A stretch of DNA of 33,842 nucleotides from an uncultured Clostridia bacterium. GTDB taxonomy: Bacteria; Bacillota; Clostridia; Oscillospirales; Ruminococcaceae. Of this stretch, positions 1 through 7,421 are shown piece by piece. The notes below the pieces were generated by a model. It ran no database searches, was not told the DNA's origin, and saw only the letters and a list, made by a program, of their open reading frames with translations. Every line of letters begins with the position of its first letter. Position 1 is the first letter of the stretch. The position numbers were made by a program, and so were the translations under genes. The stretch spans positions 1-33,842 of the forward strand of contig CALWNU010000012.1 in assembly GCA_944382905.1 (NCBI GenBank), in the 5' to 3' direction.

Positions 1-1
1 C

Positions 2-418
2 GAGAGGATCTATGAGGACAATGTTTCCGGCAAACTCTCCGATGACCGTTTCGCCAGAATGTCGAGGCGTTATGAGGAGGAGCAGAAGGAATTGGCGGAG
101 AAAATCAAGGCGCTCCGCGCCGAGATCGACAAGCAGAACAGCCAGTCCATGACCACGGATATGTTCATCTCCCTGGTCCGCAAATACACCCGCGCCCGCA
201 AGCTGACACCCCGGATGCTGAACGAGCTCATCGAGAAAATCGAAGTGTTCAACGCCGAGAAGGTAGACGGGATGTGGGAGCAGCGGCTCCGCATCCACTA
301 TAACTGCGTAGGGGTCATTGAGATCCCGGAGCTGATCCCGCTACCCGCCCCGGAGGTATCCGTAAATACAAGAAAGGGCGTAGTCGTCAACTACGCCCCA
401 TCCACCATCGCCGGATGA
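2..418 (+). CDS. Large serine recombinase, C-terminal part (5' end outside window)
   Basis: The reading frame is open from the left edge to a TGA at 416-418, so only the C-terminal 138 residues are present. They form a charged coiled-coil segment (many Glu/Lys/Arg) followed by a short beta-rich end with the residues MWEQRLRIHYN. This matches the DUF4368-type tail of large serine recombinases carried by clostridial conjugative and mobilisable elements; these enzymes cut and rejoin DNA at att sites through an N-terminal catalytic serine, which lies outside the window. Such genes usually sit at the very end of their element, so the element probably extends to the left and its junction with the chromosome should fall near or after 418. 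The family call is from recognition of the tail only. Confidence 0.82.
   Translation, partial: ERIYEDNVSGKLSDDRFARMSRRYEEEQKELAEKIKALRAEIDKQNSQSMTTDMFISLVRKYTRARKLTPRMLNELIEKIEVFNAEKVDGMWEQRLRIHYNCVGVIEIPELIPLPAPEVSVNTRKGVVVNYAPSTIAG
376..398 (+). repeat. 9-bp perfect inverted repeat in the recombinase 3' end
   Basis: GGGCGTAGT (376-384) is followed after 5 nt by ACTACGCCC (390-398), inside the last codons of the recombinase. It forms a strong hairpin without a following T-run, so it is not a standard terminator. Confidence 0.6.
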
Positions 419-426
419 AAACAATA

Positions 427-473
427 AAAAAACGAGTGTTCTTACAGCGTTTCAAATGCTATAAGAACACTCG
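427..473 (-). terminator. Rho-independent terminator of tRNA-Leu
   Basis: A 12-bp perfect stem (433-444 with 462-473, arms CGAGTGTTCTTA and TAAGAACACTCG) is followed on the minus strand by a T-run (A-run 426-432 on plus). It lies just after the tRNA 3' end. On the plus strand no T-run follows, so it serves the tRNA rather than the recombinase. Confidence 0.85.
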
Positions 474-476
474 CCA

Positions 477-559
477 TGGTGCGGCAGATGGGACTTGAAC
501 CCACACGCTCGCGCACACGCCCCTCAAACGTGCCTGTCTGCCGATTCCAGCACTGCCGC
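477..559 (-). tRNA. tRNA-Leu (anticodon GAG)
   Basis: On the minus strand the acceptor arms GCGGCAG (559-553) and CTGCCGC pair perfectly, and a CCA end is encoded (TGG at 477-479 on plus). The anticodon stem CACGT/GCGTG encloses the loop TTGAGGG, giving anticodon GAG for CUC/CUU leucine codons. A long variable arm and the T-arm GTGGG-TTCAAGT-CCCAT support the leucine (class II) assignment. It has its own promoter and terminator. Confidence 0.96.
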
Positions 560-611
560 AAAAGTGATTCCAGAGGGGAAATGGCAACCATATGCTTTTG
601 CCACGAGTGGT

Positions 612-640
612 ATTATACCATCTCGACGATGGAATGTCAA
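612..640 (-). promoter_or_regulatory. Sigma-A promoter of tRNA-Leu
   Basis: On the minus strand TTGACA (635-640) and TATAAT (612-617) are separated by 17 bp, an exact match to the consensus of housekeeping sigma factors, as expected for a stable-RNA gene. The rest of 560-747 shows nothing else I can name. Confidence 0.9.
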
Positions 641-747
641 TCCAAACCCCTAAAAACTGCTCTCCCCTTCAATCAGTACGGACAGGCGCTTTCTGCCGCG
701 TAATTGCATAAAATGAACCAATGCTGAATCGGAAGGAGGGTTTCGTT

Positions 748-870
748 ATGGCATGCTGCTCGGAATGCAATAGCTGTTCTTGCATGGAAAACACGGCGAA
801 GCAGTGGATGATCTGGATTGTGCTGATTCTTGCCGCGCTGTATTTCTACCGCTATACCATGTGTCAGTAA
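748..870 (+). CDS. Small Cys-rich membrane protein, 40 aa, unknown function
   Basis: An ATG at 748 is preceded by a strong ribosome site GGAAGGAGG (731-739) at good spacing and the frame ends with TAA at 868-870. The 40-residue product has five cysteines in its first 12 residues (C3, C4, C7, C10, C12), a short polar linker, then one hydrophobic segment (about residues 20-35, starting WMIWIVLILAAL) and a short tail with a sixth cysteine. It looks like a single-pass membrane microprotein with a cysteine cluster that could bind metal or form disulfides or a thiol redox site. I do not recognise the family. It stands alone, followed by a strong terminator. The ribosome site and terminator are the main reasons to believe it is translated. 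Confidence 0.6.
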   Translation: MACCSECNSCSCMENTAKQWMIWIVLILAALYFYRYTMCQ

Positions 871-904
871 CCCCAAGCCCGCAAAGGGCTTCCCCCCGGC
901 AAAT

Positions 905-952
905 CCGGATGAAAAAAAGGCATAGCACTGGCTATGCCTTTTTTCATCCCGG
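905..952. terminator. Bidirectional terminator between microprotein and ABC operon
   Basis: The stem GGCATAGC (919-926)/GCTATGCC (931-938) is flanked by an A-run on the left and T-run on the right and extends outward through CCGGATGA/TCATCCCGG, so it works for both converging genes. A smaller hairpin AAGCCC/GGGCTT (875-891) precedes it. Confidence 0.9.
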
Positions 953-1054
953 TTTCTTCCGGGGCAAAACACAAAACAGATTTGGCGCCCGGGAGCGGCA
1001 AAAGTTCCTTTCCCAGGTTGCGTGTTTGGCCGGCCAAAACCGAACCAGCCTTTC

Positions 1055-2809
1055 CTATTCCTGTTGTCCGGACCGAACCAGATCCGCATATTTCCCGTTT
1101 TGGCGCATCAGCTGTTCATGATTTCCCTGCTCAATGATTTTCCCTTTTTCCAAGAAGAAAATACAGTCGCATGTTTGGATGGTGGACAAGCGGTGCGCAA
1201 TAAAAATGGACGTCCGGTCTTTAGAGATTTTTGCAATAGAGGTCTGGATCATCTGCTCCGTTTCCGTATCGATGTGCGCAGTGGCCTCGTCCAACACCAA
1301 GATCGCCGGATTTCTGGCGATGGCTCTGGCAAACGACAACAGCTGCCTTTGGCCGGTGGAGAAATTCATCCCCGCCTCGGTCACCTCGCCTTTGAGCCCG
1401 CCGCACTCTTCTACAAATTCGTCGGCACAGGAAACCTCCAGCGCCTGATGGATCTGCGCCTCACTCAGATCGCTGTGGATGCTGATATTGTCCGCAATCG
1501 TACCCACAAAGAGGAACACATCCTGCAAAACCACCGAAATCCCGCCGCGCAGGGCTTTTAATTTCCACCGTTCCAGCGGCACGTCGTCAATCAGGATCGT
1601 CCCTTTTTGGGGAATGTAGTACCGGCCAATCAAATTGATGATCGTCGTCTTCCCAGCGCCGGTGCTCCCGACAAAGGCGACTTTCTCCCCGGGCTGCACC
1701 GTAAAGTTAACCCCTTTTAAAATCCAGTTGTCTGCGTCATACGCAAACCAAACGTCCCGAAACTCCACCTTGCCGACAATGGGCTGATCCCAGTCGCCGG
1801 CCAGCGGGTCTTCCTGGTTTTTTTCATCCAGCAGCGAGAAAATACGGTCCGCCGAGACCAGCGCAGACTGGATGGTCGTATAGGTTTCCGCCAGCTCATT
1901 GATGGGTTCAAAGAACTGTTTGACATAGTCAGTAAACGCGTATAAAACGCCCAGTTCCAGCACTGCGGTGCCACCAAAATCGCCGACAATCCGATGGTAA
2001 CCAAACCAGATCAACAGCGCGATGATCATGGAGTTGACCACCTCCATCGCCGGACGTAGCATGCTGTGCAGCTTCAGCTGGATGATGGTGGTCTTCAGAT
2101 ACGATTCATTCAGCTGCCGGAATTCCTCCAGCTTGTTTTTCTGCCGGTTAAACGCCTGGATGATGCGCATACCTGCAATATTTTCTGCAAAAAATCCGTT
2201 GATCCGCCCAATGATCGCTTTCATCAGCTCAAAATTTCGTTTGAGCACCTTGCGGATCAGGATGGTGATCAGCGCGATCGCCGGGATACCGGTAAACGCC
2301 ACCAACGCCAGCTGCCAGTCCATCTGCACCATCATAAAAATCAGGCTAATCAGCAGCAGAACGTCCTGGAACAGGGTTACCAGGATATCCGAGTAAAATT
2401 CGTCCAGCGTTTCCACATCGTTGGTCGCCCGGGTAATCAGGCGGCCGCTCCCGTATTTGTCCAGGGTGGTGATGGGCATGTGCAGTATGTGGTCCATGAC
2501 GTCGGTGCGCAGTTTATGCAAAATCGACTGCCCAAACCGGGCCAGGGTGCGCCGCTGCGCCATGGTAAACCCGGCACTGAGCAAAACCACCAGGAAATAG
2601 GAAATCCCCAGCCCGGTAATCGAATAAAGCCCATGCTGCGGCAGGCCGCTGGTCAGGAAATCGTCGATAATGATCTTGACTAAGTAGGGCTTTACCAGTA
2701 CGCCTAAATTGGATACCAAAACGCAAAAGAAAACGAAATACAAATACTTCCGATACGGCTTCATCATTTTTGCCAACCGCAAAATGCTGGAAGGATTGTG
2801 TTTACGCAT
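1055..2809 (-). CDS. ABC exporter half-transporter, catalytic subunit (BmrD/YheH-like)
   Basis: This 584-residue protein has a six-helix membrane domain (about 1-320) and a C-terminal ATPase domain: Walker A GSTGAGKT (381-388), an altered signature FSTGQ (483-487), Walker B ending in the catalytic glutamate E508 (LVLDEAT), and switch histidine H539. It pairs with the subunit encoded just upstream; the two genes overlap by 8 bp and this start (ATG 2807-2809) has AGGAAGGGGGAG upstream. In heterodimeric exporters such as BmrCD, LmrCD and TM287/288 one ATP site is inactive: here the partner lacks the glutamate and this subunit supplies the degenerate signature to that same site, an internally consistent arrangement. 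The likely role is multidrug or lipid-like substrate export from the cytoplasmic membrane. The substrate cannot be read from sequence. Confidence 0.92.
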   Translation of the reverse strand: MRKHNPSSILRLAKMMKPYRKYLYFVFFCVLVSNLGVLVKPYLVKIIIDDFLTSGLPQHGLYSITGLGISYFLVVLLSAGFTMAQRRTLARFGQSILHKLRTDVMDHILHMPITTLDKYGSGRLITRATNDVETLDEFYSDILVTLFQDVLLLISLIFMMVQMDWQLALVAFTGIPAIALITILIRKVLKRNFELMKAIIGRINGFFAENIAGMRIIQAFNRQKNKLEEFRQLNESYLKTTIIQLKLHSMLRPAMEVVNSMIIALLIWFGYHRIVGDFGGTAVLELGVLYAFTDYVKQFFEPINELAETYTTIQSALVSADRIFSLLDEKNQEDPLAGDWDQPIVGKVEFRDVWFAYDADNWILKGVNFTVQPGEKVAFVGSTGAGKTTIINLIGRYYIPQKGTILIDDVPLERWKLKALRGGISVVLQDVFLFVGTIADNISIHSDLSEAQIHQALEVSCADEFVEECGGLKGEVTEAGMNFSTGQRQLLSFARAIARNPAILVLDEATAHIDTETEQMIQTSIAKISKDRTSIFIAHRLSTIQTCDCIFFLEKGKIIEQGNHEQLMRQNGKYADLVRSGQQE

Positions 2810-4535
2810 CGCAGTCTCCCCCTTCCTCCTGCTGCCGGTACATGTGCGCGTACAAGCCGTCTTGCGCCATCAGCTGATCGTGGGTCCCCCGCTCCGCAAT
2901 CTGCCCGTCTTTGATAAAGACGATCTCCTGTGCGTGGCGCACCACGCTCAAACGGTGGGAAACAATGACCGTGGTTCTTCCGTCATAGTAATCCGCCAGC
3001 CGGCCCAAAATCTGCTGTTCGGTGTGGTTATCCACCGCGCTGAGCGTATCGTCCAAAATCAAAAGCTGGGGATTGCGGATCAGCGCGCGGGCCAGCGCGA
3101 TGCGCTGCTTCTGCCCGCCGGACAAATGGGTCCCACGTTCGCCCACCTGCGTATCATAACCATCCGGGAACCCGGCGATATCCGTATGTACGCTGGCAAT
3201 GGTCGCCGCCCGGATCATCTGTTCGTCGGTAGCGCCCGGCTGATAAAACTTGATGTTGTCTCGAATCGAGGCCGAGAACAAAAACCCGTCCTGCGGGACA
3301 AATCCCGCCCGCTCCCGGACAGCCTTTGCCGGAATTTGCGTAATATCGGTTCCCCCGATATAAATGCTTTGCGGCGGTACGTCGTACATTTTTAACAGCA
3401 GGTGCATCAAGGTCGTTTTGCCGCTTCCCGTCGGGCCCACCACCCCCAGGGTTCCCCCCTTGGGCAGATGGATGGAAATGCCTTTCAGCGCGTCGTTTTC
3501 CGTTCCCGGGTACCGGAAGGTCAAATTCCGGATCTCTACGTCCCCGTCCACCGGCTCTTTTGCATCTTCCAGCTCTTCTTCCGGGATCCCCGGCTGTTCC
3601 AGGATGAGTTGCAGCCGCTTATAGGAGGCAAGGCCTCTTTGCAGCATATTGATAATCCGCCCCAACGACATAACCGGCTGCTGCACCAGCAATAGCGAAC
3701 CGTTAAAAGTAACCAGCGCCCCTACCGTAAGGCTGCCGTCTAAGACCATATGTCCGCCGACCACCAGGCCGATGGCATAGCACAGGCCAAAGACCACCGA
3801 AATCGACGGCCAAATCAGCGAGGAAGTATCCGCCAGATTGACATTGGCGTCAAACATGGTTTTGCTGATGCCCGAAAATTCCTCCAGCCGCTCTTTTTCC
3901 TTGGCGAAACTTTTGACCACCTGCACGCCCATAATGGTCTCGTTCACCTCGCCGGACAGCTCGGAAAACAGCGCCTGCACCCGCCGGAACTTGCGCCGGA
4001 CGATCCCGCCGAGCTTGACGATGATGAAAATGGCGACAGGCACCGGCAACATCGCCAAAAAGGTCAGCTTGGGGTCCACCTCCGTGACCATGCTGTATAC
4101 CGCCATGACTGCGGTGGAAAGGCCGCTGACCGACATGGAAACCACCTGCCCGAAGGTCATGCGCACCGCGCCCACGTCGTTGACAGCATAGGCCATCAAA
4201 TCCCCGGAACGCTGCTTGGACAGGTAAGAAACCGGCAGGTTTTCTAATTTCACAAACAGCTCTTCTCGCAAAAAGTTTTCCAGAAAACGGGAGTTGCCAA
4301 TGATAAAATACCGCCAAATATAGCGGGTCACGAATACGCCTGCGGCGATGAGGATAATATAGCCGGCCTGGCGATATACCAGATTTTTGTCAATCAACGA
4401 AGCGTCCATGTCCATATAGTCGATGGCATGCCCCAGCGCGATGGGGGCCAGCGTCGTAATATAAGAACTGATCAGCAAAAACAAAAAGCCGGGGATATAC
4501 CGCCACCCGTGCTTTTTTAAAAACCGTTTTAGCAT
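2802..4535 (-). CDS. ABC exporter half-transporter, degenerate-site subunit (BmrC/YheI-like)
   Basis: The protein is 577 residues from the ATG at 4533-4535, chosen because AAGGAG lies just before it; the frame could extend 11 codons further without a ribosome site. It has an N-terminal six-helix ABC membrane domain and an ATPase domain with Walker A GPTGSGKT (367-374), canonical signature LSGGQ (471-475), Walker B LLILDD and H527. The catalytic glutamate position is aspartate (D496), the hallmark of the non-catalytic site in heterodimeric exporters. It lies 66 bp after the MarR gene and overlaps its partner's start by 8 bp, so the three form one operon, resembling drug-inducible bmrCD/lmrCD systems. 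An alternative is a lipid or peptide exporter of the MdlAB type. Confidence 0.92.
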   Translation of the reverse strand: MLKRFLKKHGWRYIPGFLFLLISSYITTLAPIALGHAIDYMDMDASLIDKNLVYRQAGYIILIAAGVFVTRYIWRYFIIGNSRFLENFLREELFVKLENLPVSYLSKQRSGDLMAYAVNDVGAVRMTFGQVVSMSVSGLSTAVMAVYSMVTEVDPKLTFLAMLPVPVAIFIIVKLGGIVRRKFRRVQALFSELSGEVNETIMGVQVVKSFAKEKERLEEFSGISKTMFDANVNLADTSSLIWPSISVVFGLCYAIGLVVGGHMVLDGSLTVGALVTFNGSLLLVQQPVMSLGRIINMLQRGLASYKRLQLILEQPGIPEEELEDAKEPVDGDVEIRNLTFRYPGTENDALKGISIHLPKGGTLGVVGPTGSGKTTLMHLLLKMYDVPPQSIYIGGTDITQIPAKAVRERAGFVPQDGFLFSASIRDNIKFYQPGATDEQMIRAATIASVHTDIAGFPDGYDTQVGERGTHLSGGQKQRIALARALIRNPQLLILDDTLSAVDNHTEQQILGRLADYYDGRTTVIVSHRLSVVRHAQEIVFIKDGQIAERGTHDQLMAQDGLYAHMYRQQEEGGDCDA

Positions 4536-4601
4536 ACCTTCTCCTTTCCTGCATCCAACACAAACCAAATTGCATGTTCCGGCAAATGATTCCGCCCGGT
4601 T

Positions 4602-5072
4602 TTAGCGCGGCGCATGGGCCTGGCCCGCCGGATCTTCTTCACAGCACGATTCCAGCCCATTGACCAGCTTTTGCAAAATTCGTTCCAACTCTCCCTGCTC
4701 TTGCTGGGTCAGCACGCCGAACATCTGATCCGCCATTTCCCGGCGCGCTTTCACCATCTGCTGAGAAACCTTTTCCCCTTCTTTCGTCAACCGGATATTG
4801 ATTTTCCGCCGGTCCGCTTCATTGACCTGCCGTTGTATCCAGCCGCTTTTCTGCATTTTATCCAGCAATTCGCTCAGCGACGCCGGGCGAATCCGGAGTT
4901 TTTCCGCCAAATCCTTTTGCCCTATGCCGTCCTCCTGACGCAGGATGGACAGGATCTTTCCCTGCCCATGGCGAGTACCCACCTTGTCATGTACGGTTTG
5001 ATGATAGCGTCGCATGAGATTGAAACAATAGCGAAATAAATGCATCAACTCTTCGGTGGAGATTTCTGCCAC
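4602..5072 (-). CDS. MarR-family transcriptional repressor of the ABC operon
   Basis: The 156-residue product has the MarR winged-helix layout: an N-terminal dimerisation helix, the helix-turn-helix GIGQKDLAEKLRIRPASLS, and a wing with DRRKINIRLTKEG (the DxR motif). I place the start at the GTG at 5070-5072, which has AAAGGGGGG at proper spacing; the upstream GTG at 5094-5096 lies inside the palindrome and has no ribosome site. It is the first gene of an operon with the two ABC half-transporters, and its promoter lies between two copies of a matching palindrome, so it most likely represses itself and the exporter until a ligand (possibly an exported compound) releases it. Confidence 0.9.
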   Translation of the reverse strand: MAEISTEELMHLFRYCFNLMRRYHQTVHDKVGTRHGQGKILSILRQEDGIGQKDLAEKLRIRPASLSELLDKMQKSGWIQRQVNEADRRKINIRLTKEGEKVSQQMVKARREMADQMFGVLTQQEQGELERILQKLVNGLESCCEEDPAGQAHAPR

Positions 5073-5088
5073 TGGAGTCCCCCCTTTA

Positions 5089-5159
5089 TTAGGCACCTAA
5101 TCATTTACGTATATTTTACACCCATCCCCACTTTCTGTCAATCTAGTTAGGCACCCTAA
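5089..5159 (-). promoter_or_regulatory. MarR promoter flanked by two operator palindromes
   Basis: On the minus strand TTGACA (5136-5141) and TAAAAT (5113-5118) are spaced 17 bp. The palindrome TTAGGCACCTAA lies at 5089-5100, just inside the transcript, and its near-copy TTAGGCACCCTAA at 5147-5159, just upstream of the -35 box. Paired palindromes around a marR promoter are the usual autoregulatory layout. Assigning them to this MarR protein is inference from position. Confidence 0.8.
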
Positions 5160-5187
5160 AATTTTTCTTTTCCCATCTTTCCCGGAA

Positions 5188-5224
5188 AAAAAGAACAGCC
5201 GCAAGGAAAGCGGCTGTTCTTTTT
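5188..5224 (-). terminator. Terminator of the citramalate synthase gene
   Basis: The stem 5188-5202/5210-5224 (core GAACAGCCGC/GCGGCTGTTC, loop AAGGAAA) starts 18 bp after the cimA stop and has T-runs on both strands. Confidence 0.88.
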
Positions 5225-5241
5225 TAGAGGATTTCTGCACC

Positions 5242-6816
5242 CTAAGGTTGTTGGTCGTCCTTGATCAGCTTGTACTCCATAGAATCCACCAGCGCTTTCC
5301 AGCTGGCCTCGATGATATCCGGGGAAGCGCCCACCGTCGTCCAGATATGCTTTCCGTCCGTACTTTCAATCAGCACCCGCACCGGCGCCGCCGTGGCATC
5401 TTCCGGCGCCATTACGCGCACCTTATAGTCGATCAGCCGCACCTGGGCCAGCGACGGGTAGAATACCTCCAGCGCCTTGCGCAGCGCGCAGTCCAGCGCA
5501 TGGACCGGGCCGGTCCCTTCCGCCGCCGTGATTTCTTCCCGATCTCCGACCCGGATTTTGATCAAAGCCGACGCCAGCTGCCCGGTCTCCTCGGTGTTTT
5601 GCTCCCCGATAATCTTAAAATGCCGCAAGGTAAAATATTCTTTCATTTTCCCTAGCTCTTTGTAGATCAGCACATCTACGCTGGCCAGCGCCGTTTCGAA
5701 CTGGTACCCTTGGTACTCCAGCGCTTTGATCTTCTCCATGATCCGTTCCGTCACCGGGGAAAATTTGGTCACCGACGGGTCAATACGCATAATTCGGTTT
5801 AATACCGCCGTCCGCCCCGCCATCTCCGATACCAGCAGGTTCCGCCGGTTTCCTACCGTCTCCGGGTCAACATGCTCAAAAGACTGCCGCAGCTTCTGGA
5901 CACCATCCACATGCATTCCGCCTTTGTGGGAAAAGGCGCTCTTGCCCACATAAGGCAGCGACGGCGGGATCAGATAATTGGCAATTTCCGCGATATACCG
6001 CGCCGTATGGGTCAGTTCCGGCAGGCAACCCGCCGGAATGCACTGGTATTTCCTTTTCAGTTGCAGCGTGGGGATAATGGCAGAAAGATTGGCGTTGCCG
6101 CAGCGTTCCCCATAGCCCAAAAAAGTCCCCTGCACCTGCACGCAGCCGGCCTCCACCGCCATCAGGCTGGCCGCCACCGCGCAGTCCATGTCATTGTGGC
6201 AGTGGATCCCCAGCGGCGCAGCGCAGTCCCGCGCTACCTGCTCCACCACTGACGCAATCTCTTGCGGGAAGCTGCCTCCGTTGGTATCGCACAGCACGAC
6301 CCGCTCCGCCCCCGCTTCCACCGCGGCCAAAATCGTCTGCATCGCATAGGCGGGGTGATGGCGGTACCCGTCGAAAAAATGTTCCGCGTCGAAAAAGACG
6401 TGTTTGCCCATCCGGGTAAAATACGATATGGTATCCCGGATCATCTCCAGATTTTCCGCCAAGGAGGTCTTCAGCACCTCGGTCACATGCAGATCCCAGC
6501 TCTTGCCGAAAACGGAGACAAATTCGGTCCCGGCCTCGGCCAGCGCCGCACAGCCCGCATCCTGTTCCGCCGCAATCCCAGGCCGCCGGGTAGCGCCGAA
6601 CGCCACCAGCTTGGCGTGCTGAAACGGGGTTTGGGCGATGCGGCGGAACAGCTCCATGTCCTTGGGGTTCGACGCGGGATTGCCCGCCTCAATATAGCCG
6701 ATCCCCACCCGGTCCAGCGCATAAGCGATCCGCAGCTTATCCTCCAAAGAATAAAAAATCCCTTCCGCCTGCGCGCCGTCCCGCAACGAAGAATCCAGTA
6801 TTTCAATCTGCCGCAT
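5242..6816 (-). CDS. cimA: Citramalate synthase (CimA-type DRE-TIM metallolyase)
   Basis: This 524-residue protein condenses pyruvate with acetyl-CoA to (R)-citramalate, the first step of the threonine-independent route to 2-oxobutyrate and isoleucine. It begins with the catalytic loop ILDSSLRDGAQAEG (Arg-Asp of the DRE family, with the GAQ-EG form typical of CimA), has the metal-binding HCHNDMDCAVAAS motif and the GYGERCGNANL element, and a C-terminal LeuA-type regulatory domain after about residue 380. The ATG at 6814-6816 was chosen because it begins the conserved domain and follows GAGGGTGG. The gene is monocistronic, with its own promoter and terminator. Alternatives are 2-isopropylmalate or homocitrate synthase; the N-terminal motif and total length favour CimA. 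Confidence 0.88.
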   Translation of the reverse strand: MRQIEILDSSLRDGAQAEGIFYSLEDKLRIAYALDRVGIGYIEAGNPASNPKDMELFRRIAQTPFQHAKLVAFGATRRPGIAAEQDAGCAALAEAGTEFVSVFGKSWDLHVTEVLKTSLAENLEMIRDTISYFTRMGKHVFFDAEHFFDGYRHHPAYAMQTILAAVEAGAERVVLCDTNGGSFPQEIASVVEQVARDCAAPLGIHCHNDMDCAVAASLMAVEAGCVQVQGTFLGYGERCGNANLSAIIPTLQLKRKYQCIPAGCLPELTHTARYIAEIANYLIPPSLPYVGKSAFSHKGGMHVDGVQKLRQSFEHVDPETVGNRRNLLVSEMAGRTAVLNRIMRIDPSVTKFSPVTERIMEKIKALEYQGYQFETALASVDVLIYKELGKMKEYFTLRHFKIIGEQNTEETGQLASALIKIRVGDREEITAAEGTGPVHALDCALRKALEVFYPSLAQVRLIDYKVRVMAPEDATAAPVRVLIESTDGKHIWTTVGASPDIIEASWKALVDSMEYKLIKDDQQP

Positions 6817-6847
6817 CCCGCGCCACCCTCTGTCGTCATTTTGTTTT

Positions 6848-6876
6848 ATGATAGAAGATTCCCCTTTTTTTGTCAA
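6848..6876 (-). promoter_or_regulatory. cimA promoter
   Basis: Minus-strand TTGACA (6871-6876) and TATCAT (6848-6853) with a 17-bp spacer, 32 bp before the chosen start. No leader structure suggesting a T-box fits in this space. Confidence 0.78.
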
Positions 6877-6956
6877 CAAACCGCTGCCGGAAATTTTCTT
6901 GCATAAACAGCCCGTTGCGCCAAAAACTATATTCACTTTGAAAAAGGGGAATCGAA

Positions 6957-7382
6957 ATGGTGCATAAAAAGGAACTGCTTTTTGTTTTTTGCGTAGGCGC
7001 GGTAGGGTATTGCCTTCTGGAGGTGCTTTGGCGGGGGACGACCCACTGGACCATGGCGCTTGCCGGCGGGATTTGCTTTGCCGGGATCCATCTGACCAAC
7101 ATCTACGCCAGCGGCCTGTCGCTTTGGCGCAAATGCCTGGTAGGCGCCGCCCTCATTACCGTGGTGGAATTGTTTACCGGCATTGTGGTGAACCTGTGGC
7201 TTCACTGGCAGGTATGGGATTACAGTGGACAATGGCTCAATTTTTTCGGTCAGGTCTGCCCGCTTTTTTCTTTTTTCTGGCTGGCGCTGACCCTTCCCCT
7301 GCTTTTTTTCAGCAGCCGGATCAACCGGATCTTCTGGTCCTTTCCGTCCCACCAAAAGGCATCTCATCCAAAAAAGCCATAG
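6957..7382 (+). CDS. Membrane protein of the PF06541 type (putative ABC-transporter type IV)
   Basis: The 141-residue product has four hydrophobic segments (about 8-20, 32-48, 62-82 and 98-117) and the features GLSLWRKCLVGAALITVVE-FTG, LNLWL-like and WDYS...GQVCP that I associate with the PF06541 family of short clostridial membrane proteins. Function in that family is unproven despite its name. The start ATG 6957 follows AAAGGGGA. The stop codon is inside the stem of the terminator. It is divergent from cimA and converges on the YesL-like gene; nothing around suggests a partner ATPase. Confidence 0.65.
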   Translation: MVHKKELLFVFCVGAVGYCLLEVLWRGTTHWTMALAGGICFAGIHLTNIYASGLSLWRKCLVGAALITVVELFTGIVVNLWLHWQVWDYSGQWLNFFGQVCPLFSFFWLALTLPLLFFSSRINRIFWSFPSHQKASHPKKP

Positions 7383-7404
7383 GGATCGAATCCCTATGGC
7401 TTTT
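7372..7404. terminator. Bidirectional terminator overlapping a stop codon
   Basis: GCCATAGGGAT (7376-7386) and ATCCCTATGGC (7390-7400) form an 11-bp perfect stem with a 3-nt loop, bordered by an A-run and a T-run. The TAG of the preceding gene (7380-7382) is part of the left arm. Confidence 0.92.
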
Positions 7405-7421
7405 CCTTTCCTGCAAAAGGC

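Noticed and set aside
476..703. Open frame starting MVRQMGLEPTRSRTRPSN
   Set aside because: It is the antisense of tRNA-Leu, a well-known source of false protein calls.
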